DNA from: Lachnospiraceae bacterium
Lineage (GTDB): Bacteria; Bacillota; Clostridia; Lachnospirales; Lachnospiraceae
NCBI GenBank assembly: GCA_029012365.1
Contig: JAQXLY010000039.1
Location: 1 to 64,000 of the forward strand
Length of the DNA stretch: 64,000 bases
Direction: 5' to 3'
Below are positions 7,223 to 16,355 of the stretch, in pieces. Position numbers and translations under genes: made by a program. Under the pieces are notes generated by a model. That model searched no databases and was not told the DNA's origin. It saw only the letters and a list, made by a program, of their open reading frames with translations. Each line of letters begins with the position of its first letter. Position 1 is the stretch's first letter.

Positions 7223-8197
7223 ATGAGATATTTAGAACAGGACAATATATATTGCGGCTATTCCGAAACACTAATGAAAAACATTCCCGAAAATAGTATT
7301 GCATTAAGCGTATGGTCTCCTCCCTACCATGTAGGAAAGGACTATGAAAGTGGGCAGTCATATGAAGAATGGCTTTCCATGTTAAACCAAGTAATCAGTT
7401 TACATCATTCTGTGCTTAAACCTGGCGGTTTCCTAGTTATTAATATAGAGGATATTCTTTGTTTTCCCGACCCGGACATGCCAAGAATTCAAGCAAATAA
7501 TATAAGTATGCGAAAATGCAAATTAACCGAAGACGATGTAAAAAAAGCACAAGAAGAACATCCCAACTTTAACAGAAAACAATTAGCTGCTTTATTAGGT
7601 TGTAGCGAACAAACTATAGACCGTCGCTTGCATGGAAATAATATTAGAGGTGGAAAGTATAATACTCAAACCCGCGTTAAAGTAGTCGGTGGGCTTCTGG
7701 AAGAAATGGCGCTAAAAGCAGGCCTATATTTGTATGATAGAAGAATGTGGGTAAAAGATGCTGCATGGGCCAATAGTAACTGGACGAGTAATTCCTATAG
7801 AGCAGTAGATGAATTTGAATACCTTTATATCTTTTGGAAACCAGGCATCACAAAAATAGATAGAAATCGCCTAACCAAAGAAGAATGGACCGAATGGGGA
7901 AGCCGCGCAGTTTGGAACATGCGGTCGGTCCAACGAAACGATGACCACGAAGCAAAATTTCCTATTGAGCTCCCTAGAAGAGCAATTAAATTATTTACCG
8001 AAAAAGGGGATACAATTCTTGATTGCTTTATGGGGAGCGGAACAACAGCTATCGCCGCAATGATGGAAGGAAGACATTATATCGGGATTGAAAAAGAAAA
8101 AAAATATGTGCAACTCTCCTTGAACAACATAAAAAAATATCAAGAAGAAGCTGCACAAATTTCATTATCCGATTTAGGCCTTCCTACTAATTCTTAA
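7223..8197 (+). CDS. DNA methyltransferase of a BglI-like R-M system, with an internal HTH (324 aa)
   Basis: An amino-methyltransferase (N4-cytosine or N6-adenine) of the beta-like order. The catalytic motif IV SPPY is at 32-35 and the AdoMet-binding motif I DCFMGSGTT is at 267-275, with the target-recognition region between. The SPPY form is typical of N4-cytosine enzymes. Within the middle region, residues 114-140 form a resolvase-like helix-turn-helix (RKQLAALLGCSEQTIDRRL), an unusual insertion. ATG 7223 has GAAAGGA before it; the upstream TTG does not. The gene is convergent with the endonuclease and their stop codons overlap in a shared TTAA. Predicted to protect GCCNNNNNGGC sites because of the BglI-like partner. 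Confidence 0.9.
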   Translation: MRYLEQDNIYCGYSETLMKNIPENSIALSVWSPPYHVGKDYESGQSYEEWLSMLNQVISLHHSVLKPGGFLVINIEDILCFPDPDMPRIQANNISMRKCKLTEDDVKKAQEEHPNFNRKQLAALLGCSEQTIDRRLHGNNIRGGKYNTQTRVKVVGGLLEEMALKAGLYLYDRRMWVKDAAWANSNWTSNSYRAVDEFEYLYIFWKPGITKIDRNRLTKEEWTEWGSRAVWNMRSVQRNDDHEAKFPIELPRRAIKLFTEKGDTILDCFMGSGTTAIAAMMEGRHYIGIEKEKKYVQLSLNNIKKYQEEAAQISLSDLGLPTNS

Positions 8198-9072
8198 CTA
8201 CTAAATTCTTGAACTCGCCAATCAGCAATTTGATTCAACAACTCGAACGAGACCCTCGCACGCATCTTGTGAGGGTCTTTTCCTTTATCGTCTTTTCCTG
8301 GAAAAAACAACTCCGGATATGTATATAAATAATTAGGATTTTGAGTTAATAGCAGACCATTCGGAACACATACATTCTTTATACTTTCCAACGGTTGGCC
8401 TTTATGTCCACCATCTAACATTTTATAGATTGGCTTAACAAAGAGATGAATAGCTGCAGCAACATTTCCATTTGTCAAAGGATAAATCGGGGATATTGCT
8501 GGATAAAAATTATGAGAAGCTTTTTTCCCTTTTGCCACCATAATGCTGTTAACCATATTATCATTTGGTGCATTCCATATTCCATCTCCTGATACTTGAT
8601 ATGGCGATAACACAGTATGTTCAAAATTGTCGCGTGGTCCTACAGATTTAATGTCCAAGAAAACAAAAGCACAATTAGTATATCCATTTGTGATTCTTGT
8701 AATCTCATCAGAATACAAAACAAATCTATTATCCGCTCCCGAAGGCAAACCGACTTCTGATATTGTAACTATTTGAGAAATCAATCTATTAAGTTTATGA
8801 CCAACCGCATGCTCACCAACTTCTATCCATGGCACTTGGTCACCTACCGGAGCTCTTCCTCTGTCTTCTGGTGGATAATTTGCCCACATAGCATTTAGAT
8901 AGCTTGCCTCATTGTAATCTCTCTCAATTTCATCATAATTTGATTCGATAACACCATTTACTAATTGAGTTATATATTTCTCTAATTCAATCAATTCATT
9001 TGGATGACTAATAAAATATGTTCTTGCATCATTATATCTTGTAAACAAATCCACTCTATTTGAAAAAAACAT
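8194..9072 (-). CDS. BglI-family type II restriction endonuclease (292 aa)
   Basis: Closely resembles BglI as I remember its sequence. Shared segments include DYNEA, NYPPEDRG, GDQVPWIEVGE, SQ, GLPSG, LTNG-like ITNGY, LDIKSVGPRD, VLSPYQVSGDG, LFVKPIY and VPNGL. The catalytic D-x-K is in LDIKS (D140, K142). Its length of 292 residues is close to the 299 of BglI. BglI cuts GCCNNNNNGGC, so the same or a related specificity is predicted. The start ATG 9072 follows GAGGAGG, two bases after the stop of the C-protein gene, forming a C-R operon. No frameshift or loss of catalytic residues is seen, so the enzyme should be active. Confidence 0.92.
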   Translation of the reverse strand: MFFSNRVDLFTRYNDARTYFISHPNELIELEKYITQLVNGVIESNYDEIERDYNEASYLNAMWANYPPEDRGRAPVGDQVPWIEVGEHAVGHKLNRLISQIVTISEVGLPSGADNRFVLYSDEITRITNGYTNCAFVFLDIKSVGPRDNFEHTVLSPYQVSGDGIWNAPNDNMVNSIMVAKGKKASHNFYPAISPIYPLTNGNVAAAIHLFVKPIYKMLDGGHKGQPLESIKNVCVPNGLLLTQNPNYLYTYPELFFPGKDDKGKDPHKMRARVSFELLNQIADWRVQEFSS

Positions 9073-9074
9073 TT

Positions 9075-9287
9075 CTAATCCTCCTCAATAAATAACTTGT
9101 ATGTTTCAATTCCTAACACATCTGCCATTCTTTGAATATTCTCTAACGATATGCTTCTTCTGTAGCACTCTACTGCACTAATGTATGTTCTATGCATTCC
9201 GCACCTATCTGCAAATTCTTCTTGAGAAATACCTAATTGCTTTCTATATTTTTTTATATTTGTCCCAAAAACTTTCACTATATCCAT
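9075..9287 (-). CDS. C-protein-like XRE controller of the R-M system (70 aa)
   Basis: A minimal XRE helix-turn-helix (GTNIKKYRKQLGISQEEFAD, then MHRTYISAVECYRRSISLEN), the size and layout of restriction-modification controller (C) proteins. It lies directly upstream of the endonuclease gene with a 2-bp gap. This is the classic C-R arrangement that delays endonuclease expression until the host is methylated. ATG 9287 is chosen because GGAGGT lies at good spacing; longer versions begin inside that ribosome site. Two C-box-like repeats sit upstream at 9323-9348. Confidence 0.88.
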   Translation of the reverse strand: MDIVKVFGTNIKKYRKQLGISQEEFADRCGMHRTYISAVECYRRSISLENIQRMADVLGIETYKLFIEED

Positions 9288-9322
9288 CACAAAAACCTCC
9301 AACTCTATTTTTCACCATTGCA

Positions 9323-9348
9323 CACAATAAATCTACAGACAATAAGTC
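9323..9348 (-). promoter_or_regulatory. Tandem C-box-like operators of the controller gene
   Basis: The minus strand reads GACTTATTGTC, TGTA, GATTTATTGTG: two 11-bp boxes at a 15-bp period. They resemble the C-box consensus GACT-TAT-AGTC with a TG-rich spacer known from C-controlled R-M systems. They lie about 36-61 bp upstream of the C-gene start. Confidence 0.6.
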
Positions 9349-9362
9349 ACATTTCGTACAAA

Positions 9363-9390
9363 AAAAGAACCTCTAGTCAGAGGTTCTTTT
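9363..9390. terminator. Bidirectional intrinsic terminator near the right end of the element
   Basis: AAAAGAACCTCT pairs perfectly with AGAGGTTCTTTT around a four-base loop, giving a T-run in both directions. It sits between the C gene and attR. Confidence 0.8.
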
Positions 9391-9417
9391 AAGCATGTTC
9401 TCTTTATTCAATTATTT

Positions 9418-9435
9418 GGTCGCAAATCGGTCGCA
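9418..9435. other. Right attachment-site repeat (attR)
   Basis: Exact second copy of the 18-bp repeat at 245-262. It lies 43 bp from the 3' end of lysS, so the element is inserted in the intergenic space downstream of lysS and leaves that gene intact. Confidence 0.75.
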
Positions 9436-9477
9436 AATTCCAACCGTTAGTCTTTCAAACCTTTATAAACAAAGGCT

Positions 9478-10986
9478 TTACTTATCCAAAGTCTTCATCG
9501 TCGGGAACAGCAGCACATCCCTTATCGCCGGGCTGTTTGTAAGCAGCATCACCAGTCGGTCGATGCCGTAGCCAATACCACCGGTCGGCGGCATACCGAT
9601 TTCAAGGGCGTTCATGAAGTCCTCATCGGTAGTATTCGCTTCCTCGTCGCCTGCGGCGAGAGCTGCTTCCTGCGCCTTGAAGCGTTCTCTCTGGTCAATC
9701 GGGTCATTGAGCTCGGAGTAAGCGTTACACATCTCCCATGTATTGATAAAGAGCTCAAAACGCTCTACATAATCCGGCTTATCCGGCTTTCTCTTTGTAA
9801 GCGGGGATACCTCTACCGGGTGATCCATAATAAAGGTCGGCTGAATCAGGTGCTCCTCCACAAACTCCTCGAAGAAGAGATTTAAAATGTCACCCTTCTC
9901 GTGACGAGCCTCGTAGTGTACTTGCCTTTCGTCTGCGACTTTCTTTGCCTCTGCGGTATCCGCAATCTGGTCAAAGTCCACACCGGTGTACTTCTTAACA
10001 GCCGCGGTCATCGTCATGCGTTCAAACGGCTTTCCGAGGTCGATGGTATGCTCACCGTAGGTAATGGTAGTGGTTCCGCAGACCTCCTCTGCAAGATAAC
10101 GGAACAGGCTCTCGGTCAAATCCATCATGCCGTGGTAATCGGTATATGCCTGATAGAGCTCCATCAGGGTAAATTCAGGATTGTGTCTGGTATCAAGTCC
10201 CTCGTTACGGAATACGCGGCCGATTTCGTATACACGCTCAAGACCGCCTACAATCAATCTCTTTAAGTAAAGCTCTAAGGAAATACGGAGCTTTACATCC
10301 TCATCCAGTGCATTGTAGTGGGTTTCAAACGGTCTTGCGGCCGCACCGCCCGCATTTGCAACAAGCATCGGCGTCTCAACCTCCATAAAGCCCTGACCGT
10401 CAAGGTAACGGCGGATTGCACTGATAATCTTTGAACGCTTCACAAAGGTTTCCTTTACGTCTGCGTTCATAATCAAATCAGTATATCTCTGACGGTAACG
10501 GATATCGGTATTGGTAAGACCGTGAAACTTCTCCGGAAGCACCTGAAGGCTCTTGCTTAAAAGGGTTACACTTGCCGCATGTACCGAAATCTCTCCGGTC
10601 TTCGTCTTAAATACTTCACCCTCGATACCGACAATGTCACCTACATCGAACTTTTTAAAATCAGCATACGGTGCCTCTCCGATACTGTCTCTCGCCACAT
10701 AAGACTGAATATTGCCCTTTAAGTCCTGCACATTACAAAAGGATGCCTTACCCATGACGCGCTTTGCCATGATACGACCGGCAATCCGCACGGATTTGCC
10801 TTCTAACGCATCAAAGCTGTCCTTAATCTCGGTGCTGTGATGAGTCACATCATACTTTGTAATCTTAAACGGATCCTTCCCGTCTGCCTGCAACTGTGCA
10901 AGCTTTTCTCTGCGGACACGAATGAGTTCGTTTATATCCTGCTGCGGTGCTGCCTGTGCAGCCTTCTGCATATTTTCTTCTGCCAC
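9478..10986 (-). CDS. lysS: Lysyl-tRNA synthetase, class II (502 aa)
   Basis: Charges tRNA-Lys with lysine in the cytoplasm. An N-terminal OB-fold anticodon-binding domain (about 60-170, with [18 protein letters not shown]) is followed by the class II catalytic core. Motif 2 is [15 protein letters not shown] and motif 3 is [14 protein letters not shown] near the C-terminus. Length is standard. The start is a GTG with GGAGG seven bases upstream. It follows greA by 36 bp in one operon, a common order in clostridia. The codon and base composition match the chromosome and contrast with the AT-rich element to its left. Confidence 0.98.
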   Translation of the reverse strand: MAEENMQKAAQAAPQQDINELIRVRREKLAQLQADGKDPFKITKYDVTHHSTEIKDSFDALEGKSVRIAGRIMAKRVMGKASFCNVQDLKGNIQSYVARDSIGEAPYADFKKFDVGDIVGIEGEVFKTKTGEISVHAASVTLLSKSLQVLPEKFHGLTNTDIRYRQRYTDLIMNADVKETFVKRSKIISAIRRYLDGQGFMEVETPMLVANAGGAAARPFETHYNALDEDVKLRISLELYLKRLIVGGLERVYEIGRVFRNEGLDTRHNPEFTLMELYQAYTDYHGMMDLTESLFRYLAEEVCGTTTITYGEHTIDLGKPFERMTMTAAVKKYTGVDFDQIADTAEAKKVADERQVHYEARHEKGDILNLFFEEFVEEHLIQPTFIMDHPVEVSPLTKRKPDKPDYVERFELFINTWEMCNAYSELNDPIDQRERFKAQEAALAAGDEEANTTDEDFMNALEIGMPPTGGIGYGIDRLVMLLTNSPAIRDVLLFPTMKTLDK

Positions 10987-11022
10987 TGTACTACCTCCAA
11001 AATCCTACGGTCTTCACCTGTC

Positions 11023-11511
11023 TTAATCGTTTGTCTTCTGAATTTCCAGAATTCTATAGGAAACGGTGCCGGCATGCGTCTCTACCTCAACTACATCTCC
11101 TACCTTATGACGAAGCAATGCCTTGCCTACCGGGGACTCATTGGAAATCTTTCCCTGCAGACTGCTTGCCTCCGTAGAGCCCACAATCTTAAGGTCTAAC
11201 TCCTCGTCAAATTCCATATCATAAACCTTAACGCTGCAGCCGATATTAATTACATTTGCATCAATATCCTCATCTACAACAACTTCCGCATTTTTCAGAA
11301 TCTTTTCAATTTCCTCAATCCGTAATTCAATCTCGCGCTGTTCTTCTTTTGCTGCATCATACTCGGCATTTTCGGACAAGTCTCCCTGCTCTCTTGCTTC
11401 TTTAATCTTATCAGCAACTTCCTTACGCTTCACAACCTTTAAATCCTGTAACTCATCTTCTAACTTTTTTAAGCCTGCATACGTTAATATGTTTTTCTTC
11501 TCTGCCGCCAT
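11023..11511 (-). CDS. greA: Transcription elongation factor GreA (162 aa)
   Basis: Rescues backtracked RNA polymerase by stimulating transcript cleavage. The N-terminal coiled coil contains [20 protein letters not shown] and the catalytic-tip signature [20 protein letters not shown] with the acidic D and E. The C-terminal FKBP-like domain ends in [15 protein letters not shown] 11511 is chosen (AAGGAGG nine bases upstream) and gives the family's usual length; a longer upstream frame would add 14 unlikely residues. A strong promoter lies upstream and lysS follows in the same operon. Confidence 0.97.
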   Translation of the reverse strand: MAAEKKNILTYAGLKKLEDELQDLKVVKRKEVADKIKEAREQGDLSENAEYDAAKEEQREIELRIEEIEKILKNAEVVVDEDIDANVINIGCSVKVYDMEFDEELDLKIVGSTEASSLQGKISNESPVGKALLRHKVGDVVEVETHAGTVSYRILEIQKTND

Positions 11512-11556
11512 GCTGCAAAACCCTCCTTTTTCACATACTTTGCCAGTATTCAAAGT

Positions 11557-11585
11557 ATTATAGCGTATCTCCCTCTATTTGTCAA
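11557..11585 (-). promoter_or_regulatory. Sigma-A promoter of greA-lysS
   Basis: TTGACA, a 17-bp spacer and TATAAT on the minus strand, about 50 bp upstream of the greA start. Both boxes match the consensus perfectly. Confidence 0.88.
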
Positions 11586-11604
11586 TGATTTTCTGGCCGT
11601 TCTC

Positions 11605-12486
11605 TCATGTTTCGGTTTTCTGATTTTCCGGCAGCTCCCTCACATTCATTCGCCACTTCCACACTGCCGTACCGATGATAATGGTATATCCGATAAAGCT
11701 TAAAATATCCGGCAGATCATGAAATACGACAAAGCTCAGGACCGCCGCAAATATAACCTGTGTATAATCAAATACGGAAATCTCCTTTGCCGGAGCGTGG
11801 GAATAAGCTGCAGTTATGGAAAACTGCCCGCCTGCTGCCGCTGCTCCCGCCAGAAGCAGAGAAAGCAGCTGTTTTGTTTCCATCGGCTTATAGGTAAGCA
11901 ATACGCCGGGGATTACCGAAACGCAGGAAAACACAGAGAAGCAGAAAACAATCACATCCCCTCTCACGCCGTTTTTCCCCATCTTACGCACGCAGGTATA
12001 CGCAAGACCCGCCCCAAAGCCGCCGAGCACTCCGAACAATGCCGGAACACATTCCATCCGAAAGGACGGCTTTACGACAAACAAAGCTCCGATAAAAGCC
12101 AGAACAACCGCAGTTACTTCCATTTTATTCGGTCGTTCCTTCAATATAAAAATTGACAAAATAATACAAAAGAACGGGGACAGCTTATTTAACATGGACG
12201 CATCCGCAATGTTAAGCTTCCCTATGGCATAGAAGTTGCAAAGAATGCCCAACGTTCCCCCGATACAGCGGATTGCCATATAACTAAAATTCCCTTTTCC
12301 TATTATAATACGTTCCCTTTTCTTAATAAGCATCCCTGTAGCAATCAGTCCCGCTACAAGATTCCGGAAAAAGCACTTCTGCCATACCGGCAAATCCCCC
12401 GCAGCCTTTACAAAAAGGTTCATAAGTGCAAAGAAAAAAGCGGCAAACAGAATATAACGTATTCCCCGCAGTTTTCGCTTATCCAT
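11605..12486 (-). CDS. EamA/DMT-family transporter (293 aa)
   Basis: An inner-membrane protein with about ten hydrophobic helices arranged as two EamA repeats. The first runs from YILFAAFFFALMNLFVK to the LKERPNKMEV loop, the second from FGVLGGFGAGLAYTCVRKMG to the end. The family exports metabolites or imports nucleotide-type and other small solutes; the substrate cannot be told. ATG 12486 follows GAAGGAAG; 13 extra residues upstream lack support. It has its own promoter and is the last gene before the divergent nifJ. Confidence 0.88.
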   Translation of the reverse strand: MDKRKLRGIRYILFAAFFFALMNLFVKAAGDLPVWQKCFFRNLVAGLIATGMLIKKRERIIIGKGNFSYMAIRCIGGTLGILCNFYAIGKLNIADASMLNKLSPFFCIILSIFILKERPNKMEVTAVVLAFIGALFVVKPSFRMECVPALFGVLGGFGAGLAYTCVRKMGKNGVRGDVIVFCFSVFSCVSVIPGVLLTYKPMETKQLLSLLLAGAAAAGGQFSITAAYSHAPAKEISVFDYTQVIFAAVLSFVVFHDLPDILSFIGYTIIIGTAVWKWRMNVRELPENQKTET

Positions 12487-12557
12487 AGTGTCTTCCTTCT
12501 TTCCCGCAGTAATCAGCGCGTGCAAAAATCACTGATTGCCACGCATTTCTGAGCAAT

Positions 12558-12586
12558 ATTATACGTTAGCTTTTACTTCATTTCAA
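12558..12586 (-). promoter_or_regulatory. Promoter of the EamA transporter gene
   Basis: TTGAAA, 17 bp, TATAAT on the minus strand. The leader of about 65 bp between promoter and start can form a small AATCAG/CTGATT hairpin. Confidence 0.75.
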
Positions 12587-12689
12587 GACTTACTTTCCCT
12601 TTTTCCGGTTCCTTCCCCGAATTGCCTTCCGGGTAGTCTCTGACCTTTGATATTTTTTTGACTTTTAACCGATTTTACAGAAGAACCTC

Positions 12690-12718
12690 TTTACACTTTT
12701 CGACTTTCGTGGTATTCT
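12690..12718 (+). promoter_or_regulatory. Promoter of nifJ
   Basis: TTTACA, 17 bp, TATTCT on the plus strand, about 100 bp upstream of the start codon. The rest of the 334-bp space between the EamA gene and nifJ holds the two divergent promoters and no gene. Confidence 0.6.
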
Positions 12719-12820
12719 ATATGTTAGGTATTTTTATATGTTTTCTTATAAAAAATACAATTATTGCAATCCGTGTCCGGACACACATCCGGCACTAAAC
12801 TTACAAGGAGGATATGTAAC

Positions 12821-15800
12821 ATGGCAAGAAAAATGAAAACCATGGATGGTAACACCGCTGCGGCTCACGTGTCTTACGCGTTCACCGATGTGGCTGCTAT
12901 CTATCCGATCACCCCTTCCTCCCCGATGGCAGACTACACCGATATGTGGGCTACCCAGGGAAGAAAGAACATCTTCGGTCACGAAGTAATGTTATCCGAG
13001 ATGCAGTCTGAGGCAGGTGCCGCAGGTGCCGTTCACGGTTCCTTACAGGCAGGTGCATTAACCACCACCTACACCGCTTCTCAGGGCTTACTTCTGATGA
13101 TTCCGAATATGTACAAGATTGCCGGTGAGCTTCTTCCGGGCGTAATTCACGTTACCGCTCGTGCTCTTGCAAGCCACGCACTTTCCATCTTCGGTGACCA
13201 TTCCGACGTATACGCTTGTCGTCAGACCGGTTTCGCTATGCTCTGCTCCAGCAATGTACAGGAGGTTATGGACCTTGGTGCAGTTGCTCACTTAACCGCA
13301 ATCGAGAGCCGCGTTCCGTTCTTACACTTCTTCGATGGTTTCCGTACCTCTCACGAGATTCAGAAAATTGAAATCTGGGACTATGAAGACTTAAAGGATA
13401 TGTGCAATATGGAGGCTGTTGAGGCTTTCCGTAACCGTGCACTCAATCCGGAGCATCCGATTCAGCGTGGTACCGCTCAGAACCCGGATGTATTCTTCCA
13501 GGCAAGAGAAGCATGTAACCCGTACTATGATGCTGTTCCGGAAATCGCTCAGCAGTACATGGATAAGGTAAATGCAAAGATTGGTACCGACTATAAGTTA
13601 TTCAACTACTACGGTGCTGCAGATGCCGAGAGCGTTATCGTTGCAATGGGTTCCGTTTGTGACACCATCGACGAGACCATCGATTTCTTAATGGCTCGTG
13701 GCGAGAAGGTAGGTGTTGTAAAGGTTCGTCTTTACAGACCGTTCTCCGCAAAGCATTTGGTAGAGGCTATTCCTGCTACTGTTAAGCGCATCAGTGTTCT
13801 TGACAGAACGAAGGAGCCGGGTGCTCTCGGCGAGCCGCTTTACCTTGATGTAGTTGCTGCCTTAAAGGGCACCAGGTTCAATGATGTTCCGGTTTACTGC
13901 GGACGCTACGGCTTAGGCTCCAAGGATACCACTCCGGCACAGATTATTTCCGTATTTAAGAATACGACGAAGGAAAAGTTCACCATCGGTATTGTAGATG
14001 ATGTAACCAATCTTTCCCTTGAAATTACCGAAAATCCGGTTACCGCTCCGGAAGGCACCACTGCTTGTAAGTTCTGGGGTCTCGGCGCAGACGGTACCGT
14101 AGGTGCAAATAAGAACTCCATCAAGATTATCGGTGACCACACCGACAAGTACGCTCAGGCATACTTCGACTACGACTCCAAGAAGTCCGGTGGTGTTACG
14201 ATTTCCCACTTACGTTTCGGTGATAAGAAGATTCAGTCCACCTACCTGATCAACCAGGCTAACTTCGTAGCATGTCATACTCCGGCTTACGTTCGTAAGT
14301 ACAACATGGTACAGGATTTGGTCGACGGCGGTACCTTCCTTCTGAACTGCTCCTGGAATATGGACGAGTTAGAGGAGCACTTACCGGGTCAGGTTAAGCG
14401 TTACATCGCTGAGCATAATATCAAGTTCTACACCATCGATGGTATCAGCATCGGTAAGGAAGTAGGTCTCGGCGGACGTATCAATACGATTTTACAGGCT
14501 GCATTCTTCAAGCTTGCTAACATCATCCCGATTGAGGATGCCGTAAAGTACATGAAGGACGCTGCTACCGCTTCTTACTCCAAGAAGGGTGACGATGTTG
14601 TTAAGATGAACCATACCGCTATCGACCGTGGTGTTGAGGGTGTTGTTGAGATTAAGGTTCCGGCTTCCTGGAAGGATGCTAAGGATGAGGATCTTACCGA
14701 GAAGGCAACCTGTGGTAGCGCAGATGTTCTTAAGTATGTAAATTCTGTTCAGGCAAAGATTAATGCTCAGGACGGTAACAGCCTGCCGGTATCTGCATTT
14801 GTAGATTACGCAGACGGTTCCACCCCGACCGGCTCCGCTGCTTACGAGAAGCGTGGTGTTGCAATCGACGTTCCGGTTTGGAATCCGGAGAGCTGCTTAC
14901 AATGTAACCTTTGTTCTTACGTATGTCCGCACGCTGTTATCCGTCCGGTAGTTATGGACGCTGATGCAGCTGCTAAGGCTCCGGCAGGTGCCAAGATGAC
15001 AGACATGAAGGGCATGGAAGGCAAGAAGTTCGCAGTATCCATTTCCGTACTTGACTGTACCGGATGTGGCTCCTGTGTCAATGTTTGTCCGGAGGTTAAG
15101 GGCAATAAGGCTCTCAGCATGGCAAACCTTGAGACCGAGCTTGAAGCTCAGAAGATGTTCGATTACGGCGTAACCTTGGAGACCCCGGCAGAGGTTCTTG
15201 AGAAGTTCAAGGTAACCACTCCGAAGGGAAGCCAGTTCAAGCAGCCGCTCCTTGAGTTCTCCGGTGCTTGTGCAGGTTGTGGTGAGACTCCTTACGCTAA
15301 GTTAATTACCCAGTTGTTCGGTGATAGAATGTATATCTCCAACGCAACCGGTTGTTCCTCTATCTGGGGCGGTTCTTCCCCGTCCTGTCCGTACACTGTA
15401 AATAAGGAAGGAAAGGGTCCGGCTTGGGCTAACTCCTTATTCGAGGATAACGCAGAGTACGGCTTCGGTATGCAGCTTGCACAGAAGGCTCTCAGAAAGC
15501 GTGTTGTAGCTGCAGCTGAGAATTTACTTGCAGTAGCTGAGAAGGAGGATGTAAAGGCAGCATTACAGGGTTATCTGGATACCATCAACTCCTCCACCGA
15601 GAACGGTCCGGCTACCAAGAAGATGATTGCAGCTTTAGAGGCTTGTGGCTGTGACAATGAAGACCGTAAGTACATCCTTGCAAACAAGGATTTCGCTGCT
15701 AAGAAGTCCCAGTGGATCTTCGGTGGTGACGGTTGGGCATACGATATCGGTTTCGGCGGCGTTGACCACGTTCTCGCAGCTAACCAGGATGTAAACATCT

Positions 15801-16348
15801 TCGTATTCGATACCGAGGTTTACTCCAATACCGGCGGACAGTCCTCCAAGGCTACTCCTACCGGTGCTATCGCACAGTTCGCAGCAGCAGGTAAGGATGT
15901 TAAGAAGAAGGATCTTGCAGCTATCGCAATGAGCTACGGTTATGTATACGTTGCACAGATTGCACAGGGTGCTGATTACAACCAGTGCGTAAAGGCAATC
16001 GCAGAGGCAGAGGCATATCCGGGTCCGTCCCTCATCATCGCTTACGCTCCGTGTATCAACCACGGTATCAAGGGCGGTATGAAGAACGCTCAGACCGAGG
16101 AGAAGAATGCAGTAGCAGCAGGTTACTGGCACCTCTTCCGCTTCGATCCGCGTCTTGCAGAGGAAGGCAAGAATCCGTTCCAGCTTGACTCCAAGGCACC
16201 GACCGCAGACTACAAGGCATTCATCGAGAGTGAAGTACGTTACAACAGACTTTCCAGAACCAATCCGGAGAGAGCAACCAAGCTCTTCGAAAAGGCTGCA
16301 AAGGATGCTGCCGACAAGTACGCTAAGCTTGTAAAGATGGCTGAGTAA
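12821..16348 (+). CDS. nifJ: Pyruvate:ferredoxin (flavodoxin) oxidoreductase (1175 aa)
   Basis: Oxidises pyruvate to acetyl-CoA and CO2 and reduces ferredoxin, the central step of clostridial fermentation. All domains are in one chain: the pyrimidine-binding domain (AAAHVSYAFTDVAAIYPITP at the start), the gamma and CoA-binding regions, two 4Fe-4S clusters (CLQCNLCSYVCPHA and CTGCGSCVNVCPE), a third cluster region (CAGCGETPY) and the TPP-binding domain (GDGWAYDIGFGGVDHVL, then EVYSNTGGQSSKATPTGA). ATG 12821 has AAGGAGG upstream. Codon use is strongly biased, so expression is high. It is followed by a strong terminator and stands as a single-gene unit. Confidence 0.98.
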   Translation: MARKMKTMDGNTAAAHVSYAFTDVAAIYPITPSSPMADYTDMWATQGRKNIFGHEVMLSEMQSEAGAAGAVHGSLQAGALTTTYTASQGLLLMIPNMYKIAGELLPGVIHVTARALASHALSIFGDHSDVYACRQTGFAMLCSSNVQEVMDLGAVAHLTAIESRVPFLHFFDGFRTSHEIQKIEIWDYEDLKDMCNMEAVEAFRNRALNPEHPIQRGTAQNPDVFFQAREACNPYYDAVPEIAQQYMDKVNAKIGTDYKLFNYYGAADAESVIVAMGSVCDTIDETIDFLMARGEKVGVVKVRLYRPFSAKHLVEAIPATVKRISVLDRTKEPGALGEPLYLDVVAALKGTRFNDVPVYCGRYGLGSKDTTPAQIISVFKNTTKEKFTIGIVDDVTNLSLEITENPVTAPEGTTACKFWGLGADGTVGANKNSIKIIGDHTDKYAQAYFDYDSKKSGGVTISHLRFGDKKIQSTYLINQANFVACHTPAYVRKYNMVQDLVDGGTFLLNCSWNMDELEEHLPGQVKRYIAEHNIKFYTIDGISIGKEVGLGGRINTILQAAFFKLANIIPIEDAVKYMKDAATASYSKKGDDVVKMNHTAIDRGVEGVVEIKVPASWKDAKDEDLTEKATCGSADVLKYVNSVQAKINAQDGNSLPVSAFVDYADGSTPTGSAAYEKRGVAIDVPVWNPESCLQCNLCSYVCPHAVIRPVVMDADAAAKAPAGAKMTDMKGMEGKKFAVSISVLDCTGCGSCVNVCPEVKGNKALSMANLETELEAQKMFDYGVTLETPAEVLEKFKVTTPKGSQFKQPLLEFSGACAGCGETPYAKLITQLFGDRMYISNATGCSSIWGGSSPSCPYTVNKEGKGPAWANSLFEDNAEYGFGMQLAQKALRKRVVAAAENLLAVAEKEDVKAALQGYLDTINSSTENGPATKKMIAALEACGCDNEDRKYILANKDFAAKKSQWIFGGDGWAYDIGFGGVDHVLAANQDVNIFVFDTEVYSNTGGQSSKATPTGAIAQFAAAGKDVKKKDLAAIAMSYGYVYVAQIAQGADYNQCVKAIAEAEAYPGPSLIIAYAPCINHGIKGGMKNAQTEEKNAVAAGYWHLFRFDPRLAEEGKNPFQLDSKAPTADYKAFIESEVRYNRLSRTNPERATKLFEKAAKDAADKYAKLVKMAE

Positions 16349-16355
16349 ACATCGC

